Shown piece by piece: positions 49,142-60,596 of a stretch of 64,000 bases of DNA. This DNA comes from Pachypanchax playfairii. Its lineage: Eukaryota > Chordata > Actinopteri > Cyprinodontiformes > Aplocheilidae. The stretch spans positions 1,612,537-1,676,536 of the forward strand of contig SSNP01000017.1 of NCBI GenBank assembly GCA_006937955.1, read 5' to 3'. Both the position numbers and the translations under genes were made by a program. Numbering within the stretch: position 1 is the stretch's first letter; the number at the start of each line of letters is the position of its first letter. The notes below the pieces were generated by a model. It searched no databases. It was not told where the DNA came from and worked only from the letters and a program-made list of their open reading frames with translations.

Positions 49142-49441
49142 GCTAAAAGGAAGAGCAATTAGTTTAAGCATCATCCTCCTTTTAACACATTCATTCTGCT
49201 AGTCTAACTCAGTCAGCATGACATAATGATCTCCTGTCAGCTTGTTAACATTCTCACCTGTGTTAGTGAGAAAATTATTGACATGGTCTCAGCAGATTCT
49301 TTTATGGGAGCAATGATGTGCAGTGGAAATGGGTTTTGGGGGATTAAGTTCATTTTCATGTCAAAGAAGGATTTTGTAATTCATCTGATCTTCATACCAT
49401 TCAGGAGTTTATGCAAATAGACATTGTTGTAGTATGAATTC

Positions 49442-49651
49442 ATATAAATGCCCTTAGTTTCAACTTAAGCACAAAAACCTGTGTTGAAGGTCCAGCTGTA
49501 TAACTGTCCACAGTTTACTCTCACACACGAACCCAATTTCTGGGAATTGTTTTGTTCAGAGAGTACTAGGAATTGATGTAAATGTCTTAATATTTATGCA
49601 CACGCCTGATGGAAAACGTCTGTGTTAGGCCGTCCGACAAGGGCTATATAA
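49442..49651. mobile_element. 198-bp element nested in the Tc1 copy
   Basis: The Tc1 sequence is interrupted between GAATTCATATAA and ATATAAAAACTGAACC. The direct repeat ATATAA (49442-49447 and 49646-49651) flanks a 198-bp insert (49448-49645). Its ends ATGCCCTTAG and GACAAGGGCT share the inverted core GCCCTT/AAGGGC. There is no coding capacity. The short length, inverted core ends and target-like duplication fit a MITE. The exact duplication length (5 or 6 bp) and family are uncertain because the flanks are A/T-rich. Confidence 0.65.
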
Positions 49652-49718
49652 AAACTGAACCAGCAAACTTTGTGCAAACCAATATTTGCGTCATTCTCAA
49701 AACTTTTGATCAGAACTG

Positions 49719-50170
49719 CACAAGCCATCTTGTCAGGAAAAAGCTTTACTACTAAAGTCGGACCTTAAATGGTTGTAAATGCAAAATAGTCCTGTCGTTT
49801 TATTCAATACTAATATTAAGGTTTTATTTTTTTCCTGGCTTTTCTTGTGAAAACAAAAAAAACATTTATTCTGTTGGTGTGTTGGTACCGGAAGCTTCAG
49901 CTATTGTTTCTTTTGGGGAATACGGCATTCTCCTTTACAGACAGTCATTTCTAGCTCAGAAAGAAAATATGATCATTCAGTCGAGTCACCTAGATGTGAC
50001 ATCAGATTCAAAGCACAGACAAAGTAACTATAGGAAAAGCAATAGAGAGAGACATAGGAAAATGTTATGAATATTTCAGATTAAAATATTAAAATTAAAA
50101 TGCAGAGCGATGCAATGACCTAACACATAGACTATTTCTGTTAACTTAACAGGTACATCAGCAGAAGCTG
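49719..50170. other. Non-genic spacer
   Basis: Nothing recognised. The 63-codon frame at 49879-50070 has no domain. Confidence 0.5.
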
Positions 50171-50263
<93 letters not shown>

Positions 50264-50264
50264 G
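50171..50264. repeat. AGAC tetranucleotide microsatellite
   Basis: About 94 bp of uninterrupted AGAC units. The CLSV-repeat frames on the minus strand are translations of it. Confidence 0.97.
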
Positions 50265-53200
50265 TAGGCACAATGGAAGGACATGGGCACCATAGCCCTG
50301 CAGAAGACCTGAAACAAAACAACATTCACATGTTTACAGATAATATGACTATAATACTGCTTTTTTAATTAAAAATAACAAAATATGAAAATACTATAAA
50401 CATGTTTTCTTACAATGTGTAAATAAATCGAGTTAGTTTAAATTAACAATACAAAAAGTTCCTTTTTATTTGATTCAGTGAGTAAAGAAAGTGTCTGAAC
50501 ATGTTCACATTTGTATGTGTGCATGTGGAAAGCGGAGACAATCTCAGCCTTTCTTGGTAATAAACATTATTCCTTTATGATTCTTCTTCAATGATATTAT
50601 TCAATAAACATGTGTTGGCTGTTTAAGCATCCTGACATGTTGTCCTGATGTGCTGGCTCTCCGCTGGAGATAAGGTGGATACAGATGACTGTCAGGGGGT
50701 GAAGCGCTGTAAGAGAATGATGCTGGGCAACTTTAAGTCATCAGAAGATCGTGGATCTGTAGAGTGATCAATGATGCCGTGCCGTCTTCGTAATGCACCA
50801 TAGTTTTGTGGAAAGCAATTTGATTTATGACCACAAGCTATAAATGGCATTTTGTGTCTGTCACACTCTCGTAAAAACATCCACTGATGTGAAGATGTTC
50901 ACTTAGAGCAATACGCATGAAGCAACAGCGTGCAGAACATTAAGTGGGCCCATGGATTGTGAAATATGCTGCAGTAAGGGAGGGTTTGCAGAGAAGGAGA
51001 AGTGACTTGAACACATTCACTGTTTACTTTAAACAGTAGGAAAAAAAAACAGAAAGAAGAAGCCTTATCCTGTGGTTTAAAAATGTGTAAAGTTGACCTT
51101 TCAAACCCGTCAGGCTAATCAGTGCATTTGAAACACCAAAACGGAGTGTCAGAATGACCCTACTGCCAAATGATGAATTAGTCAAGCTGTAGTGTTTGTT
51201 TTGATTTTAGAGAAATTGACACAAGATCGTCCTTTTTGTAGTAGCTTTTTATCAAGTGTACCATATGATCCAATCTCATACTAGCAATTAGTAGTGCCAG
51301 TATTAGTATAATGTGATTCCAGTACATATACCAAAGTCATCAACTGTTGATTGTAATGTCAGAAGGTGAGATGACCTGATAGCGTTTGCTTGAGTTTCTT
51401 GAATTTAGCTACTGTACATTCTGTTTTTTTCAAACTAAGATAATATCTTTACAGATGTAACTGCAATATTTTGCAAATAAGATAACGTTGTGATAATATA
51501 AAATGATAAGGTCACTGATTGTTTTAAAGTTTAAAGAGACTCACTCTAGCAGAACAAAAAACAATAAAAACAAAGTGTTTTTTTCTGTAAAGATAACATA
51601 AGTAATTTATGCTCTGTGTTGATAAAGTTGACAAGGCAAGCTGTGGCAGCCAAAAATAACAACAAAAAGAAATGATACATTTTATTACAAAAATAAGTAG
51701 TCAACCACGGTACAGTGAATTCATTTTGTTGTTCTTTTGTGGGGGATATAACGAGAAAAGAAAGAGAGAGAAATGCTTAACACACACATCTCATGGTCAT
51801 CAATAAAACAGAATAAAACCCAGTTCTTGCTTTTGGTCTACTACACTGTATACATTTATGAATAAATTATTCTCCCAGCTACTGACCATGGCCAGCCTAA
51901 ATAATTGAGACTGATACCTGAATGAACCTTTAATGCACCAGAACAGAGCAAAGGATGTGGAGCACTGCACCAGCTAAACATAGGACCTAGTGAGCTGATG
52001 TGCTTAAGCAAACCTTACAGTAGACTGATGGTAGTCTATGGTTTTAGTAGTTGCTGGCTCAGTCGTAGTTTTTCCTTCTTCCACTAGTCCATTTACACTG
52101 ATGCACATTGTATGTTGTTGAGATCTAAATCTGTGAAAAATATAATGAAGCAGGCATTATGACACAAATCAATAAAAGTACAGTAATGTGTCGTAGATTT
52201 GCATAATTAGAAGGTTCCTTTAGATCACTTCTTTGTTTTCCTTTAATCTTTCTTATTTCAAGGCTTCTTGCTGTCAAAAATCATTATGAGCTGTGCAGCA
52301 CTGCTGCAGGAATCTGCTGTGGTGCCCATTATTTCTAAATCAAATACATTTATTTCTCCTATATTAGCAATAAATTATTTTCCAAAAACTGTTTATTTTA
52401 AACATTTACTGTATGTCCAAAAATAATACTAGATAAAGTTGTTATTGTAAGTGATGCGTCTGTGTGTGTGTAAGTGGAAGGGTGCCAGACTCTACGGTCA
52501 GCAGGTTGTGAAAATCTTAAAAGTTTAAAACTGTCATCTGAGAGCTTAAAGGGGAGCCGTTGGCGTCTGTGAGGTCCTCCTCCTTCCAAAAGACTAGTAC
52601 AAGTCAGCCACCGGAGGCTAATCGAAGCGGACATTAATGCTCTTCATAGATCACTCATGGCTTTTCACCCTTTGTGACCTTCCTAAATTTTTTAAGGCGT
52701 ATTTTTGCAATGTGCAAAGGTTAATACAGCAAATGGTGGACTTAGAGCTGATTCAGAATTCATGATGTGATATGATGCATAATAATGGGATGACAAAAAG
52801 GACAGAAAGATATGCCACCAGCAAATAGAAAAAAAAAACATTTTTTGTAGTTGTTGCTGTTTTACATCATTTATATTGTTCAAAATAGAAAAGATGAATA
52901 TTTCTGAGAAACAAAGAACTGGCAAATTCAATAAATTAATTAGATGTAAATATAAATTGATGACAGGTTAGGGAACATTTCCAATATTAATTTATGTGTG
53001 TCAATTACCTATTTGGCACATGGAAACATCAAGCATCAGGAAAGCAGAACTAATTGGAGACAGCCAGTTTTCCCTTAGAAACTAATAGGTTTGCCAAATA
53101 AATCAAAGTCAATGACTTTTTGCGAGGAATGCAGAACCAACAACCGGCTCAAAGAGCCGCTGTGATTACCCACAGAGGTCTGTTGCCACACCAGGCAGGT

Positions 53201-53672
53201 CCCAGGTGTAAATATGTGTCACTTTATGACTGCTTAGCAAGGAACTGTAGCAAGTAGGAAGCATGCTCAGTCAGCTCTCTCTGGACCAATAAATGTTTGC
53301 TAAAATGGCAGGAAGTATAGAAAGAACATCAGGGAAATAGATCTTGTAAATCTCGGTGATTTGAGAAAAAAGCACTTTAAAGTCTTCACTTTACTTTTTA
53401 TCTTCTGCCATCTGAATATTAATAGTTCTTTATTAGGGTCCTCTACCTTTGCCAAGCCATGTGAAGCAAACAAATCCACCTGCAGTTTAAACTGGCTGTT
53501 TATATACATTGAGAAAACTAAACAAACTGAGTGGTAATCAGATGAGAATGTGCAGATGTTTGTTTGTTGTTTTAATGAGGATCTTGAATCATTTTTTATG
53601 TATGAAATTCTAAATCTCAGTTGCATTTCAAGTTCCTAAAAAAACTTAATACTAAAAATACATAATTTAAAA
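50265..53672. other. Non-genic stretch
   Basis: No supported gene or mobile element. Segments 50640-50960 and 52960-53250 are repeat-free and might be conserved; the candidate at 52440-52680 is listed separately. Confidence 0.5.
52440..52680. promoter_or_regulatory. Candidate conserved non-coding element
   Basis: Balanced composition with GGAGGCTAATCGAAGCGGAC (52613-52632), then ATTAATGCTCTTCATAGATC. The minus-strand frame 52398-52634 has no recognisable domain. TAATC and ATTAATG are bicoid-type and homeodomain-type cores. Inference only. Confidence 0.27.
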
Positions 53673-53799
53673 ATCCATCCATCCATCCATCCATCCATCC
53701 ATCCATCCATCCATCCATCCATCCATCCATCCATCCATCCATCCATCCATCCATCCATCCATCCATCCATCCATCCATCCATCCATCCATCCATCCATC
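53673..53799 (-). repeat. ATCC (GGAT) tetranucleotide array
   Basis: A pure 127-bp ATCC array, GGAT on the minus strand. It is the same unit as the Rex3 tail at 27681. No Rex3 coding sequence is recognisable on its right side, where the body would lie if this were a minus-strand Rex3 tail, so it may be an independent microsatellite or an extremely truncated insertion. Confidence 0.96.
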
Positions 53800-56674
53800 A
53801 TATAAGATAAGGAATAAGTTCACATGGAGTCGTGACTATAAGTGTGCACATTTCCATATTGGTCTCATATGTTCAGACATTTATGTATATGTTCAAGGAC
53901 AGCTGCAGGCTTGTCTAAAGCTGCATGACAGAGCGAAAAGGATTCTGACAGAGGTGTTTTGTAACTTTATCATATTCCACCTCCGTTCTTATAAGCTTAA
54001 ATACCTTTTTCTTGTACTATCCCATCATTCTGAGAAAAGGAAGAACAGAGAACTGAAGATGGAAAACGTTTACTGGCCTGTTTTTTTCTTTCCAGTCCAC
54101 TATCACGAGGACTTAGTAACCCTTTTTACACTTTTTTATTCATTTTTAACTGTTCAAGTGTAGAAATAACAATAATAATAGATCAGCTGTATTTTTAACA
54201 AGGTCTTTTGCCATTTCAATTCACATCTTTGCCACTTTTATCTATTTTAAAGAATCTTTTTTAGGTCATTGTTACATGTTGAGTCATAAAAACACTGACT
54301 TCATTTACAAGTTTTCATTCTGTGGATTTCCAGTTTCTAATTTTGGTTGACAGTTTGTCTATTTTAGTTTGATACTCACACATGGTCACAGATAACATCT
54401 CCATGTTTTATTTTATTTTAGAACATCCCACATCAACAATTTAAACTTATTGTTAATAACAGTTCCAGCTGTGACTAGAAACATGTTTCCAGTTCACAGT
54501 AAATTCTACAAAGGGTACTAAACATAGTAGTAGATGTAAATGTTGTAGTATTATTCACTTGAATGCCAGACCCATAAAACTTTGGAAAGCATTTGATGGC
54601 CTAGTTTTGTTCCTTTTGTAGGTCTCGCTGCTCTTTTTTTTCCCTGGTTATCAACATACACAGAGCTGTCGTCCTTTCACAAGATATAAAGGCAAAGTGA
54701 TTCATCTGTTACATCAACTCTTTCAACAGTGTCATTGCCAAGATATTAAATAGCTAATTTCAAAGCTACAGTAAATATATAGCTGGAGACCATAATTTCA
54801 TATTTTTATGCATAGTCTCATTCCAAGGAGTCTGTGTCTTTTTCACCATGTACGGTGAAAGTTCAACACACAGCCTAAAAACTGTATTAAACATCAGACA
54901 ATGTTTTTTTTTTTTTTTAATCCTTGCCAAATATTGAATTTAGTAAATTTAACCAACTGGATAAGTTGGTAAATAAGTTAACAACAAAAATTGGCAGCAC
55001 TGACAGGAAAGAGATGTTCTTAGAGCATTCATACTCAACATTTGGAGGTATAAATGAAATATTTTAGTTGGAATTATCGCAAAATGAATTTTTATTTTTT
55101 ATTACAATAGTAAGACATTTTATTGCCATTCAGTTTTATTTTTGTGTTTTAGAGCAATGGCAATTTTTTTTAAATTATCAACAGTTCAGTATTGTTGCAG
55201 AAAAAAAAAACACATGACAGTAAAAAATGTCTGTTTCAGTTGTGAGTTTCATCCTGTTTAGCACAGTTAATGCTCTGATCATCAGAGGTTTTTGGCTCTT
55301 TTTATCCATCCCTCATTCCTACTTTGAACCCGAGGCAGTTGGAATGGTGACCATCCATGTTTATCATCTACCCATCACACGGGACTCCAGCTGTAGGCTC
55401 AGGCTTTTTGTAGCTCCGTACTTGGCACGGTGTTTGTTTTAGCTAGCTTGATAGCTGATTGGCCTTGCTACAGCTGGACATTCAGGTTGGGTCCCGCTGG
55501 GCTGCTTCTGGCTCTGATCCACTGCTATGTATCTGGCTGAATGTTGAACTTAATGGAGATTCCCTCTCTGATCTTACTGTCTAGTTATGAAGAGACAGAC
55601 GTAACTTTATACTTTCCCCCAGCAAAATGCACACATCAGATTCAAAAAGTTCACTACTTTAATACATTTGAAAAATAATCTTTCTGCAATATGGACATGT
55701 GTAAATATTATTCGTATGTTTGTGAAAGTTTTTTCTGTTACTCCCTGACCTTTAGTTCTTTTGGCATTTTACTTGCCTGTATGCAGAGAAAGCAGCCAAA
55801 ATGCTGTGCCAGGGAGATGCTGAATTAATGATGCAAGAAACTCAGGCTTGTGTTAAAAGCGTAGCACACTGGCCACTGAATGGGCAGATTGTCACAAGTA
55901 GATCCAAAGACCAAATCCATCCAGCTGAAGAAGCGCTGTCATATTTCATACCTCAGCCGTGAAGCCTTATGGCTTATCTGGCAATGCAGGCTTTTCAATT
56001 CATTGAATTAATTCCTCCATTTGCCTTTGTTTTGCATTGTGCTCACATATTCATTTATTCACAATGGAATGTGTATCGTGGAAAGCTGATGCCTTGTCAT
56101 TGTCATTCAGCTGGAGACCGAGCACGTACATACCAAGCAAAGCTTGTTAGATTAATTTTGTTTTCCCTCTTTTCAAGCATACCAGCCTCTCCCCAACCGT
56201 TTGTGAAATATAAACACAAAATGACTCTGTGATGCACTTCATTATGGCTTTTGAGCTGACACCTTGTCACCAGTAATAATGGCATTACACTAAAGATTAG
56301 TTGAGCCATTTGTTGCCATTGCAAAGCCCTCCTGCTGAGTGAACCAAATAATCTTTTTTTCCTGACACCTTTTACTGCTGATTACAGCTTTTGTGGGTGA
56401 TAATGATGTAGACTGAGGCCAGTCACCTCATGAAGGCCTCAGCTTCAGTTCTTCCTTGGTTCTGCACAAATTACATAATCACAGATGACCGATGACAGCC
56501 ACCTACAAAATATTAGGGATTTAAACCTTTTTTCCCCACGTTTAGCAGGAGCTGCTAGTGGAACTGACATTTACCACTAAGCCCTTGATTTTTTGCTTGT
56601 TGCAGATGATTCAGACTTAAAAACAAGTTCATCTGCAACCAAAACAGATTTTCATATGTGATATGTACTGTAGT
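53800..56674. other. Non-genic stretch
   Basis: No supported gene. T/A homopolymers near 54905-54920 and 55200-55211. 55260-55580 is GC-richer with no recognised element. The candidate element 56225-56420 is listed separately. Confidence 0.5.
56225..56420. promoter_or_regulatory. Candidate conserved non-coding element
   Basis: Repeat-free, with CACTTCATTATGGCTTTTGA, CACCAGTAATAATGGCATTA, GCCATTTGTTGCCATTGCAA and CTGCTGATTACAGC in 170 bp. It is rich in ATTA/TAAT cores, plus an ATTGCAA C/EBP- or octamer-like half. Upstream sequence from 55780 has a similar texture. Alignment to other fish would decide. Confidence 0.33.
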
Positions 56675-57005
56675 CCATGCAGTTGGTTAGCACTGTGTAT
56701 TTGTACATCAGTTAGAAGGCGGCATGTTTGACACTCGGCTGGGACCTTTCTGTTCTCCCTGTGCAGGTGTGAAATTGTTCAGTTGCTCAAGTTTCCTCAC
56801 AAAAACTAAAAATATTCCTGTAAGATTAACTGGTAACTCTAAATCGGCCTTCTAGGTGTGTGTGTATGGTTGTTTGTCTCCATGTGGCCTCTTTGATGGA
56901 CTGGCGACCTCTCCTCGATGTACCTTTCCTTTCATTCAATAACTGCTGGAGATAGGAACCAGCTCTCTGTGACCCTGAACAGGAACAAGCAGGTAAAAGA
57001 TGGAT
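56675..57005 (+). repeat. Common teleost dispersed repeat
   Basis: Landmarks in order: GGTTAGCACTGTGTATTTG, GACACTCGGCTGGGACCTTT, CTGTAAGATTAACTGGTAAC, CTAGGTGTGTGTGTATGGTT, GTTTGTCTCCATGTGGCCTC, TGATGGACTGGCGACCTCTC and CTCTGTGACCCTGAACAGGA. This copy covers most of the repeat. Confidence 0.8.
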
Positions 57006-59807
57006 ATATGTTTATTATCATCTATCAGCTGAGAAATATAGATGGAGTTGTTGTCATGCAACAGTTACTGAGACTGGAAGTTATGAATATTGATCATCTC
57101 ATTAAAATGCAGAGTGATTATTGTAAAACTATAAACATCACACAGTTTTTATTTACAGACAGAACACGCTTCCTTCAAAACACTCAGCTAACAGTCCCTG
57201 AGTGCAGTGGCCTCCACCAGCAGGACAAGGTTATCCACCACACAACAAATTCAGGATGACTTGAGGAACTTAATAAAGAATGTATGACATTGACTCAGCA
57301 CTGACCCCACTAAACCCTGATTCCGCCAAGCCCTACAGAGGTCACACACGAATCCAATACCAATGTTTTGGTGCAAGACATTAAAAGAGATTTCCACATG
57401 TACCCTTTTTAATACCACGAGGGACCAGAGAGGATTTAATGACACTTGTGGAATAGGCACTAATATAGGCAGTTACCTTCGGAGCCAACTGTTGGAGGGG
57501 GCACCACCTCACAACCTGCCCCCAGCCCTCATGACTTGATGTTTTAGTGAGATAGGGATGTATACTCCACCGTCCCCAGGTTATATAGCTGTTGTGAGCG
57601 CAAAGCACTGTAAACACATACCGGTACATAAGACAGTTAAGACTTTATTTTTATTAGGGACAATTATTTGACCATTAAATAGAGATTTTTCAGTTAAAAT
57701 TTTACTTTCTGCATATATTTGGCTTTTAGCAAAAAAAGTGTAAAGTTTAAATAACAATCCCACCCCCCAAAAACAACTAATGTTTATCTGCAGTTGTATT
57801 AGCAGTTAAATCATGTTTGCCTTCGTTCATGAATAAGACACCACCCATCGTGTAATCTGCATGGTTTCTGCATGGTTTCTTTCTTGGAGAAATATCAATA
57901 TCTCTTCCTTTTGGCAAAGGCCAAAGCTCAATAAGATTTAATGTGATTTGCAGAGGTTTTCCTGTTCTTAGAGACTGAAATTTTCTCATTTGGTGCTGGT
58001 TCTAATTGCAGGCTCACCTACGTACTAGTTCTAAATATAGTTATGCTCCTGCATATTATTGAGGTTCTAAGATTTCCCCACAGAGGGAGGAGAGCTGAGG
58101 TGGATACTAATGTATCCTGTAATTGAAATTAACAGTCTCATACACATGGACTCTTAGAATCACAGTCTAATTGCCTCCCTCATTAAAAAACATGTGTTGC
58201 GTCTTTGCAATCTGCACCAGGTTTCATATTAAACGGGATTATTGCTGCTGCCACATATGGTGCAGAATGTCATTCTTTTTTTGTCAGCTAATTTTGTGAC
58301 TACATGCTGAAAGTGATGTAGCAGTCTTTGATGCTGTGTTCTTCAGTCTGTGTGCATCACTGTAAAGGTTTCACTCTGAACTCGAACTCCACTCGGTTTC
58401 CAATCCTCTTTTGTTAAAGGCCTTGATCATGAGAAAATGCAATTACAGCTTCTGGAAAAAAGCTACTTGAATTTGATGGATTATTCACATGGCCATGAGT
58501 CTTTGTTTGAAAATGGGGAGTTTTTAAGAAAATTTTCAAAGCACTATTAGGGTTTGCTAACCTCCATTTTAAATAGATTTAGCTGAAAAATTGTGTTTTG
58601 CTGGAATAAGAGAGACAAACTGCATTGCATTACTCTATAGAAGCAAGACAAACAAACCTTTATCTCTAAAATTTATTTTTCTAAATCTGTGATCATTGTG
58701 TGTAGTTTTAAACTCCTAAAACAGATTGAATGTTTATAAAAAAAAATAGTAGAGCTCCATTCAGTTAAACTGGACTTGCATGAGGTGCAAGTAAGAATGA
58801 AAGAAAATATTATTTTCCAACAAAATCAGAGGGTTCAGTTTTCATATTTGTATGAGATTTTTTTCTTTGTTATGCAAATGACACACAGAGAAATGTATAA
58901 ATATAAACCACAAACCTAGGAAGTAAAAAATAAATTGAATTATTAATGTATCTTTTTTAACAGTTTGTAGACTTTTGTACATTTTTAAAGTGTTGAACCA
59001 GGTGACAAGAGGAAATTTGTGTTTGCAGGTTTAAATGTGTTGCTTAGTATGAAGTTTCTTTTGAAATGCGGCACTGCTTTTAATAAAGCTACATACGTCA
59101 TGCTGTACACAGTTGTTGTACAAAGTTGCACCACTTTTTAGTCCCTTCCATTCCTAGAAATACAATAAGCAAATTGATTTATTTTTGCACATTAAAAAAT
59201 TGAAAATACAGCAATTTAGACCTTTTGTGTATTTAAAGTACAGAGAATTTTGATTTGTAAGTTAGGTTAAACTGAATTTATCTGCATGGGAATCCTCTTT
59301 ACTACACTGCAAAAACACCTTTTATTCATTCATCAACAGGCTTGAGTATCATGAATTTAAAAAAGTTTTCAATAGCCTGGAGACAGAAATTTAACTCTGC
59401 AAAACATCAAACTGCTCAAAATGATCAAACTGTGGCACATAATACATTTAACCTTTTATTTGTTTTTCTTGGTTACAATTGGATGATAGTTAACATAAAT
59501 TAATTCAACACTTAGGACACTTTATCCTATTAAAGGGTTAATGTTAGAAGGTTCTGGTGTCAAAGATTAAACGGTATATACTGAACACTTACTAAAGGTC
59601 CCGATGATTTCATCGATATCGAGTCTTTAACTTTGATCTTTTATTATCTGAAATGATTGATGAAGCCACTCACTCATTTTCAAAGAATATGTAGATCAAA
59701 AATGGATCAATAATTTAGTGTGATAACTCTTCTGTTTCTTTATGAGAGCAGGTCTGCAGTGAGTTAGATATAGCTGCTAAATATATCAGATAAATGTGGA
59801 TTTAGTT
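57006..59807. other. Non-genic stretch
   Basis: No supported gene. 57250-57620 is GC-richer, with overlapping short minus-strand frames but no family I can name; it may be decayed mobile-element sequence. An 11-bp tandem duplication of TGCATGGTTTC lies near 57868-57889. 58040-58450 is repeat-free and might be conserved. Confidence 0.45.
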
Positions 59808-60120
59808 TAGTGCTGCACGGTGGTGGTGTTGATTAGCACGTAGCCTTACAGCAAGGTCACAGGTTCAACTCTCAGCAGGGACCTTTCTGACCATAGTTTG
59901 TATGATCTTCATGAAAGTTTTTTATTACATACTTCAGTTTCTTGTTAGCTTAACTGGCTATTCTAAAATTGGCTTTAGATGTGCAGAATTGTTTGGTTTC
60001 TGCCTGTGGTGATGAACTGGCAGACTGTGCAGAGAATACCCTGTCTCTCACCTAGTGATCGCTGGATTAAGAAAAAACTACTTCTCTATGACCCATAACA
60101 GATCAAAAAGCTATAAAACA
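59808..60120 (+). repeat. Common teleost dispersed repeat with tRNA-like head
   Basis: The head GTGCTGCACGGTGGTGGTGT and GATTAGCACGTAGCCTTACA is followed by AGGTTCAACTCTC (B-box-like). Then come GGGACCTTTCTGACC, a TTAGCTTAACTGGC segment, GATGAACTGGCAGACTG and a CTCTATGACCCATAACAG end. It is the best-preserved head among the copies in this window. The polymerase III-type B box suggests a tRNA-derived start, which is an inference. Confidence 0.75.
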
Positions 60121-60313
60121 AGTGGGTGCATTTACTTGCAGTTGTAACATTGAACTGTGGAGTCCAAATATAAAAATACATTTTATATGATCTCAAAAAA
60201 TTATCAGAAATTTTCCAATACATACATTTTAATAAAAAAACTGATCTCTCTTGTGAGCTCTCATATAAAGAGTCCTCTCTTATGTCTGCTTGGATTTTTT
60301 TTTTTTTCAACTT

Positions 60314-60596
60314 TTTAAAGGCTCACTCCAATTATCTTTTGATCTATTTTAAAACATCTCAGTGGTCTATAAATTATGATTGTGGCTTTTTTACCCAAAA
60401 TGACAAAACTTTTTGTAGGACGAAGTTTCTGCATAGCAGCAGTAGCTCATTTACATCTGCAATTCCAATGCAGAAATACACAGAAATGCAATTTAGAGCC
60501 AAATTTTCTTAAAATATGTCCTCTAGCATCAGAAAAATGCCATAAGAGCATGTTAACAACGCAAAAGCATGATTTTCATTGGAGTGGGTCTTTAAA
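60314..60596. mobile_element. 283-bp MITE with TTTAAA-flanked inverted ends
   Basis: The left end is TTTAAAGGCTCACTCCAAT. The right end, ATTGGAGTGGGTCTTTAAA, is its inverted copy with two mismatches. The interior includes TTTTTACCCAAAATGACAAA, GTTTCTGCATAGCAGCAGTA and TTCCAATGCAGAAATACACA, and has no coding capacity. Because TTTAAA is itself a palindrome, the target duplication could be TTAA (piggyBac-like) or TTTAAA. Both ends are intact, so this is a complete copy. Confidence 0.8.

Larger units (their letters stand above)
48261..49718 (-). mobile_element. Tc1/mariner element (fish Tc1-like), decayed
   Basis: The left terminus starts directly after a TA with CAGTTGTTGCCAAATATTTT and CAGATTGACACAAAAAC. 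The right terminus carries the inverted counterpart TTTGCGTCATTCTCAAAACT and TTTGATCAGAACTG, followed by CA where a TA duplication would be expected. The interior closely follows the Tc1-like family abundant in salmonids and other teleosts, for example GGATTAAGGTCTAGGTAGTT, CTGGAAAAGGCTGTTCTTCA and CCTGCCTGCTGCCATTCCTG. The transposase lies on the minus strand. Without a nested 198-bp insertion the length is about 1.26 kb, against about 1.6 kb for intact members, because internal blocks are missing near 48430-48450 and near 48780-48800. Confidence 0.93.

Noticed and set aside
50076..50329. Cysteine-leucine-serine-valine repeat frames resembling a secreted cysteine-rich protein
   Set aside because: Artefact of the AGAC microsatellite.
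53617..53823. Frame encoding a DGWM repeat
   Set aside because: Translation of the ATCC array.
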